A stretch of DNA of 20,153 nucleotides from JBEAUL01 sp041161475. GTDB lineage: Bacteria > Pseudomonadota > Gammaproteobacteria > UBA6186 > Azoamicaceae. Where the stretch lies: contig JBEAUL010000049.1 in assembly GCA_041161475.1 (NCBI GenBank), positions 1-20,153 of the forward strand. Direction: 5' to 3'. Below, in pieces: positions 16,006 to 20,153 of this stretch. A program made the position numbers and the translations under genes. Within the stretch, counting starts at the first letter, position 1; the number at the start of each line of letters is the position of its first letter. The notes beneath the pieces were generated by a model, which made no database searches, was not told the origin of the DNA, and saw only the letters and a list, made by a program, of their open reading frames with translations.

Positions 16006-16890
16006 ATGGGTGTGGGTTATTTGATAGACACGATTTTTAATAAAACATTATCAACAGAAGAAAAGATAGCGCGTATGCATTTTGCTTTAACCTTTGATTG
16101 GAAGCAACATCCCTCAGAAAATACTTGGGATACATTTAAAAAAATAGAATTGCACACCTATGTAAAAGAGTATAGTTTTTTTGAAGACTATTCTCCAAAA
16201 GATTATCAAGCCATTGATGTAAACGAATACGATAAACAAGGATGGCTTCCCTTGTCTGCTGCAATTGCGATAAAAAATTCGCGTATTATTGACTGGTTAT
16301 TAGAGCAAAATGCAACAATTAATCGATATCGTGAGGGTGAAAGACCACCCATGTATGTGGCCGTTCAGTCAGGAGATATTGCTATTTTTGAACGTTTGCA
16401 TCAACAGGGCGCGCATTTATTGCAGGGTAAAATACCCGGAGAGTGTATTCCCTTATTAGAGTTGGCTATAAAATACAGGCAAACAACAATCGTGGGATAT
16501 ATGCTATCGGTCCCAGAGATACATTCAATAGACAATATTGTTGAAATCAAAAATACGATCCCTTTAGCAAAGGCTTTGCGTGGTAAATGTGCTAATCAAG
16601 AAAATAAGCAGATTTTTTCTCAGGTTATCCTTATGTTAGAGAAATGCTACCAAAGTTTGTATGCTGAAAAAATCCGTGCTGATAAAAAAATCTATGATGC
16701 GGCTACAAAAATTCAGGCAGCCTTTCATGGAAAATATATTCAAACAGCGTATCAAGCATATATTAATCGTCCGAGCCTCGATGTATTGCTTGATAACAAT
16801 AAATTTGAACAGGCAAAAAAAACCATTAATCAGATTAAAAAACAAAAAGCAATTTTAGGTTTATCGAAAACAGTAAAATTTGCTTTATAA
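16006..16890 (+). CDS. Ankyrin-repeat protein with IQ-like motif, possible secreted effector
   Basis: I recognise no named ortholog. Residues about 70-175 form three or so ankyrin-like repeats (WLPLSAAIAIKNSRIIDWLL, PMYVAVQSGDIAIFERLHQQ, PLLELAIKYRQTTIVGYML). Near residues 232-246 is AATKIQAAFHGKYIQ, which resembles the calmodulin-binding IQ motif of eukaryotic proteins, although His and Gln replace the usual basic residues. The C-terminus is lysine-rich and ends TVKFAL. Such a mix is typical of effectors of Legionella- and Coxiella-type bacteria, but secretion is inference. ATG 16006 has its AAGG only 3 nt away; GTG 16012 is better spaced and equally possible. Base composition is more AT-rich than its neighbours. 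It follows pmbA by about 31 nt with no terminator. Confidence 0.75.
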   Translation: MGVGYLIDTIFNKTLSTEEKIARMHFALTFDWKQHPSENTWDTFKKIELHTYVKEYSFFEDYSPKDYQAIDVNEYDKQGWLPLSAAIAIKNSRIIDWLLEQNATINRYREGERPPMYVAVQSGDIAIFERLHQQGAHLLQGKIPGECIPLLELAIKYRQTTIVGYMLSVPEIHSIDNIVEIKNTIPLAKALRGKCANQENKQIFSQVILMLEKCYQSLYAEKIRADKKIYDAATKIQAAFHGKYIQTAYQAYINRPSLDVLLDNNKFEQAKKTINQIKKQKAILGLSKTVKFAL

Positions 16891-17733
16891 TTTCAGCTCC
16901 CTATGACGAATTTGCAAATGGGGTATAACATTTGATAATTTTTTTGCTAAACTTTCAACCAAGTAAACAGAGCGGTGTTTACCCCCAGTACAGCCAATGG
17001 CCACTGTAATATAGCTTCGGTTGTCTGCCTCGAATCGAGGGAGCCAATTTTTTAGAAACTGTTCAATCTCTTTTAGCATAAGCTGTACATCGGCTTGTTT
17101 TTCAAGGTATTCGGCAATGTTGAGGTCAAGCCCATTTAGGGGGCGTAATCGAGGTTCCCAATAAGGATTTTTAAGACAACGTACATCAAAGACGAAATCA
17201 GCATCCGGTGGTAGACCATATTTAAAGCCAAAGGACTGTAATTGTACTTGTAAACAGCTGTCTTGATAGTGTGCAACACGTTCACGAATCAGGTGATGCA
17301 GTGCTTGAATGCTGAGTGGCGTGGTGTCGATGGTGAGGTCTGCTAAATTTGCAATGGGTGTTAACAAATTATACTCTTGCCGAATGGCTTCACGAAGAGA
17401 AATTTTTTTGTTGGTGAGGGGATGTTTTCTTCGTGTTTCGCTAAAGCGCTTTAGTAAGGTATTTTCGTCAGCATCTAGGTAAATAATTTCAGATTTGCCA
17501 ATCTGTTGATTTAAGAGAGAAAAAATTTCTGTAAAATGTTCTAAATCGGTTGGTATATTTCGTGCATCTATACTCACCGCCACTCGTTCATGGGTAGACG
17601 CCAGATGCGTAGGTAAATCAACTAACATTGCTAGAGGTAAGTTATCAATACAGTAAAAACCCAAATCCTCTAACACATGCAGTGCAATGGTTTTTCCTGA
17701 ACCCGATCGACCACTTAATATAATAAGACGCAT
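16885..17733 (-). CDS. rapZ: RNase adapter protein RapZ
   Basis: In E. coli RapZ binds the small RNA GlmZ and guides RNase E to cut it, controlling glucosamine-6-phosphate synthesis; it also binds nucleotides. The Walker A motif GRSGSGKT is at residues 8-15, followed by FYCIDNLPLAML. The RNA-binding C-terminal domain has VAIGCTGGKHRSVYLVESLA. The length is 282 residues, against 284 in E. coli. I chose ATG 17733, with TTAGG 8 nt upstream; the frame opens at GTG 17742. It lies 28 nt after hpf in the rpoN cluster. Its stop codon is the mirror of the ankyrin gene stop, both in one TTATAA. Whether GlmY/GlmZ exist here cannot be told. Confidence 0.95.
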   Translation of the reverse strand: MRLIILSGRSGSGKTIALHVLEDLGFYCIDNLPLAMLVDLPTHLASTHERVAVSIDARNIPTDLEHFTEIFSLLNQQIGKSEIIYLDADENTLLKRFSETRRKHPLTNKKISLREAIRQEYNLLTPIANLADLTIDTTPLSIQALHHLIRERVAHYQDSCLQVQLQSFGFKYGLPPDADFVFDVRCLKNPYWEPRLRPLNGLDLNIAEYLEKQADVQLMLKEIEQFLKNWLPRFEADNRSYITVAIGCTGGKHRSVYLVESLAKKLSNVIPHLQIRHRELKL

Positions 17734-17761
17734 AACAGGCACCTAACAGATGATAGAAGCA

Positions 17762-18082
17762 TTAAGAGGTATAGTGGCCATTGCCATGTCCTCGAGATTT
17801 CATCTCTTCTTTATGTTTCAGCGCTTGCTCATCGAGGTTTTTAGCCAATAAATCGATAGATTCATACATGTCTTTCGAGGAATAACTCGCCTCAATATCC
17901 TTTTTATTGGGTAAATGAACGTGTGCTTTTGCAATTTGATGAAATTTTTCAACACTTAAGGTTACATGCACTGGTGTGGGTAGCGGATGAAAATGTTTTT
18001 TGAGGGGTTGCAAAGCATGCTCCACATGATTTTTAATGGCTGGCGTAATGTCAAAGTTTTTAGTTGTTATACTTATTTTCAT
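17762..18082 (-). CDS. hpf: Ribosome hibernation promoting factor (short form)
   Basis: Binds the 30S decoding region in stationary phase and promotes inactive 70S/100S ribosomes. The 106-residue protein fits the short HPF/YhbH type (95 in E. coli). It has no long C-terminal dimerisation domain; the tail is a short His/Gly stretch. Recognisable parts are ISITTKNFDITPAIKNHVE, the VHVTLSVEKFHQIAKAHVHL strands and YSSKDMYESIDLLAKNLDEQ. The ATG has an AAAGGAG ribosome site about 8 nt upstream. It lies between rpoN and rapZ, as in many gammaproteobacteria, and may have its own promoter in the 80-nt gap after rpoN. Confidence 0.95.
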   Translation of the reverse strand: MKISITTKNFDITPAIKNHVEHALQPLKKHFHPLPTPVHVTLSVEKFHQIAKAHVHLPNKKDIEASYSSKDMYESIDLLAKNLDEQALKHKEEMKSRGHGNGHYTS

Positions 18083-18133
18083 ATAACGGCTCCTTTACTA
18101 CAGTTAATTTGCCAAAAAAATAAAAGACAAGCT

Positions 18134-18142
18134 ATCATAGCA
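18134..18142 (-). promoter_or_regulatory. Candidate extended -10 promoter for hpf-rapZ
   Basis: The minus strand reads TGC-TATGAT, an extended -10 with five of six consensus positions. A weak -35, CTCACA, lies 16 nt upstream at the rpoN stop. Transcription would start near 18127, giving a leader of about 45 nt. It would let hpf be expressed apart from rpoN. The same bases form GCTATGATAGC followed by a T-rich tract, so a weak rpoN terminator is an alternative reading. Confidence 0.4.
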
Positions 18143-18162
18143 CAGATTGTTTATATGTGAGC

Positions 18163-19623
18163 TCACTCTTCTGCGCTCAAACACTTTCGTTCATGAGAGG
18201 GTGGAATAGACAAGGTTTCTCGGTACTTTGCAACGGTACGCCTTGCAATCGGAATGCCCTCTGTTGCCAATAATTTTGCTATGGCATGATCGCTCAAGGG
18301 TTTTGTAGCCGGTTCATTTGCAATCATTTTTTTAATAAAAGCCCGAATCGCAGTAGATGAACATTCTTCTCCACCTGTTTTATGCAAATGGCTAGAGAAA
18401 AAGTGTTTTAACTCGAAAGTGCCTCGAGGTGTTAAGAGATATTTTTTGGTTGTAATGCGAGAAATGGTGGATTCATGCAACTGTAATTCAGAAGCCACGT
18501 CCCTTAACACGAGTGGCTTCATGGCTTCAGGTCCTTTTTCTAAAAAATCTTTTTGCTTTTTCACAATACAAGAAGCCACTTTAAGCAAGGTTTCATTACG
18601 ATTTTGCAGACTTTTTAAAAACCATCGTGCTTCTATCAACTGCTCTTTAAGAAACACATTGTCTCGACTGCTGTCAGCCCGTTTAATTAAAGCGGCATAG
18701 CTTGGATTGATACGAAGATGGGGTGAAAATTCGGTATTCAAGTCAACAAACCAGGTATCATGGTGTTTTCTAACAATAACGTCTGGAATAATATATTCAA
18801 ATTTTTTGGCTAATATACTTAAACCAGGTTTTGGGTTTAATTTTTTTAATTGCTTTAGCAATGTCCGTAATCGCTCATCGCTGAGTTTCATCTTGTTTTT
18901 TAATTGGGAATATTGCTTTTTGGCCATTAATGCAAGATAGTTTTCTATCATATATCTCATTTCGGATATATTAGGCATGTTGTGTGAAAATTGAGCCAAC
19001 TGTAATAGGAGACACTCCTTTAAATCCCTAGCCCCAATGCCGACCGGATCGAATTGTTGTATTTGATGTAAAACAATTTCAAGTTCTTTGACTTCAATGG
19101 GTTCTTCTAGTTCCGTTAAGGCCTGTTGGTTAATGGTTTGGGTCAATTCTTCTAAGGAGATACTCAAATAGCCATCATCATTAATGGCATCGATGATAAA
19201 ATTGGCAATCACCCGATCTCTTTGGGTAAAAGCGGTTAATTCCATTTGCCATAACAGGTGATCTTTGAGTGAAGCCTCCTTTTCTTTTTGGTTTTCGATG
19301 TCAAAGCCAGACTTATCCGTATTTTTTTGTGCACGATGGCGCAAATAGTGATCTGGATATAATAGACTTTCCCAAGAACCCTCATCAGAAAAAACGGTAT
19401 CTTGTTCCCGTTTGTCTTCCGTAGAAAAATTAGATTCAGTGAAATCGTCGTTGTCCGTTAAGGTTTCAGGTTCACAGAGTTCCAACAAGGGGTTGACGTC
19501 CAAGGTGGCCTGTATGGTTTGCTGTAGGTCAATAGAGGACATCTGCAACAGCTTAATCGCTTGTTGCAATTGAGGGGTCATGGTAAGCTGCTGACCCAAT
19601 TTAAGTTGTATGACCGGCTTCAT
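18163..19623 (-). CDS. rpoN: RNA polymerase sigma-54 factor
   Basis: Alternative sigma factor that recognises -24/-12 promoters and needs an AAA+ activator to open them. The glutamine- and leucine-rich Region I is clear (QLKLGQQLTMTPQLQQAIKL), followed by an acidic Region II. The core-binding domain has DPVGIGARDLKECLLLQL. The DNA-binding part has LHESTISRITTKKYLLTPRG, and the RpoN box ARRTVAKYRE is at about residues 460-469. The length, 486 residues, is normal. The ATG at 19623 has no obvious ribosome site. It is divergent from the gene at 19827 and followed by hpf and rapZ; ptsN and npr of the enterobacterial cluster are missing. Confidence 0.97.
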   Translation of the reverse strand: MKPVIQLKLGQQLTMTPQLQQAIKLLQMSSIDLQQTIQATLDVNPLLELCEPETLTDNDDFTESNFSTEDKREQDTVFSDEGSWESLLYPDHYLRHRAQKNTDKSGFDIENQKEKEASLKDHLLWQMELTAFTQRDRVIANFIIDAINDDGYLSISLEELTQTINQQALTELEEPIEVKELEIVLHQIQQFDPVGIGARDLKECLLLQLAQFSHNMPNISEMRYMIENYLALMAKKQYSQLKNKMKLSDERLRTLLKQLKKLNPKPGLSILAKKFEYIIPDVIVRKHHDTWFVDLNTEFSPHLRINPSYAALIKRADSSRDNVFLKEQLIEARWFLKSLQNRNETLLKVASCIVKKQKDFLEKGPEAMKPLVLRDVASELQLHESTISRITTKKYLLTPRGTFELKHFFSSHLHKTGGEECSSTAIRAFIKKMIANEPATKPLSDHAIAKLLATEGIPIARRTVAKYRETLSIPPSHERKCLSAEE

Positions 19624-19731
19624 ACTGTTAACTATAGAGTGTTTTGCCCAATCCCTCTAGCAAGACAGTAAATAAAACGGAGGCGTAATTACACTGAATT
19701 TCATGGATTGGATTTTAAATAGTAAGTTATC

Positions 19732-19760
19732 TGGATATTTCTCTTGCCAGTCACTATTAT
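19732..19760 (+). promoter_or_regulatory. Candidate promoter of the gene at 19827
   Basis: TGGATA at 19732-19737 (four of six) and TATTAT at 19755-19760 (five of six) are 17 nt apart. This gives a start near 19767 and a leader of about 60 nt. The region is very AT-rich, so chance matches are easy. Confidence 0.3.
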
Positions 19761-19826
19761 TCTTAGTAATACTGTATTAATAAGTTTTAAGGCTTACTTA
19801 CACCTATCTATTTAAAGGACAAGTAC

Positions 19827-20153
19827 ATGAAAAGCGTTGATGAATACGAAAAAAAATCGCAAGAGGAAATAAAGCGGCAAGAGGAAGAGCGGTTAAAGAA
19901 ATTTAATCAAATTTCAGCATTTTTGCAATCAATCATCGGTTTTTCTTTGGATTTTATAAAAAATAAAGACATATTTGGTGTTCTCATAGAATATTTTAAA
20001 GTATATATCCCTGACGAACAAGACAGAGAACAGTTGAAAACAGTGTTTAACGAAGTCCTTGAGTGTGTGGAAAAAAATAAAAAACTCTTTAATCAAGATA
20101 GAAAAAGTAAAGAAGAAATTATATTAAATACTAAAAATTTATTAAACATATTC
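19827..20153 (+). CDS. Unrecognised coiled-coil-like protein, cut by the window end
   Basis: An open frame starts at ATG 19827 with AAAGGA at 19814-19819, 7 nt upstream, and stays open for 109 codons to the window end, so the C-terminus is unknown. I recognise no family. The first 25 residues are almost all charged (YEKKSQEEIKRQEEERLKKF) and look like a coiled coil or amphipathic helix. A more hydrophobic stretch follows near 30-60 (ISAFLQSIIGFSLDFIKNK), then further charged helix. No signal peptide is visible. Codons are strongly AT-rich compared with rpoN, which suggests an accessory or acquired gene. It is divergent from rpoN. Confidence 0.7.
   Translation, partial: MKSVDEYEKKSQEEIKRQEEERLKKFNQISAFLQSIIGFSLDFIKNKDIFGVLIEYFKVYIPDEQDREQLKTVFNEVLECVEKNKKLFNQDRKSKEEIILNTKNLLNIF

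Noticed and set aside
1..20153. tRNA or rRNA genes, CRISPR arrays, insertion sequences, integrase or attachment sites.
   Set aside because: Reading both strands by eye showed no regularly spaced repeats, transposase motifs, terminal repeats or cloverleaf-like segments; no program was run.

Overview
The window reads as chromosomal DNA of a gammaproteobacterium, most likely a host-associated or intracellular one of the Legionellales type. Three things suggest this. The order ndk-rlmN-pilW-hisS-yfgM-bamB-der and the rpoN-hpf-rapZ cluster are gammaproteobacterial. The base composition is moderately AT-rich by eye. Between the core genes lie proteins with eukaryote-like features: ankyrin repeats plus an IQ-like motif, a Sel1 repeat, and a C-terminal CaaX-like tetrapeptide. 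The genus cannot be fixed from the sequence alone.

Region 1 (1-7159, + strand) is one tightly packed run: nucleoside diphosphate kinase, RlmN, the pilus lipoprotein PilW, histidyl-tRNA synthetase, YfgM, BamB and Der. Gaps are short or negative (rlmN/pilW overlap by 40 nt, yfgM/bamB by an ATGA), so co-transcription is likely. Its themes are translation, ribosome assembly and envelope biogenesis.

Region 2 (about 7160-10900) is more accessory. It holds a YddG-like exporter (+), then two small minus-strand membrane proteins (a Sel1-repeat protein and a 129-residue protein ending in CGIL), then an OprO/OprP-type porin (+). The porin has a good sigma-70 promoter overlapped by a Pho-box-like sequence. 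A strong bidirectional terminator closes the region.

Region 3 (10901-16890) has xseA on the minus strand, divergent from a + strand run of tadA, a shortened methyltransferase-like protein, tldD, pmbA (tldE) and an ankyrin/IQ protein that is a plausible secreted effector. The last gene converges on rapZ so tightly that one TTATAA palindrome serves as both stop codons.

Region 4 (16885-19623, minus strand) is rpoN-hpf-rapZ, without the ptsN and npr found in this cluster in enterobacteria. A candidate promoter sits between rpoN and hpf. Divergent from rpoN, an unrecognised AT-rich, coiled-coil-like gene begins at 19827 and runs off the window end.

No tRNA, rRNA, insertion sequence, CRISPR array or integrase was seen. 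No complete new multi-gene system is evident. The most interesting leads are the CGIL protein, the ankyrin/IQ protein, the Pho-box-like site at the porin and the truncated methyltransferase-like gene in the tadA-tldD run.
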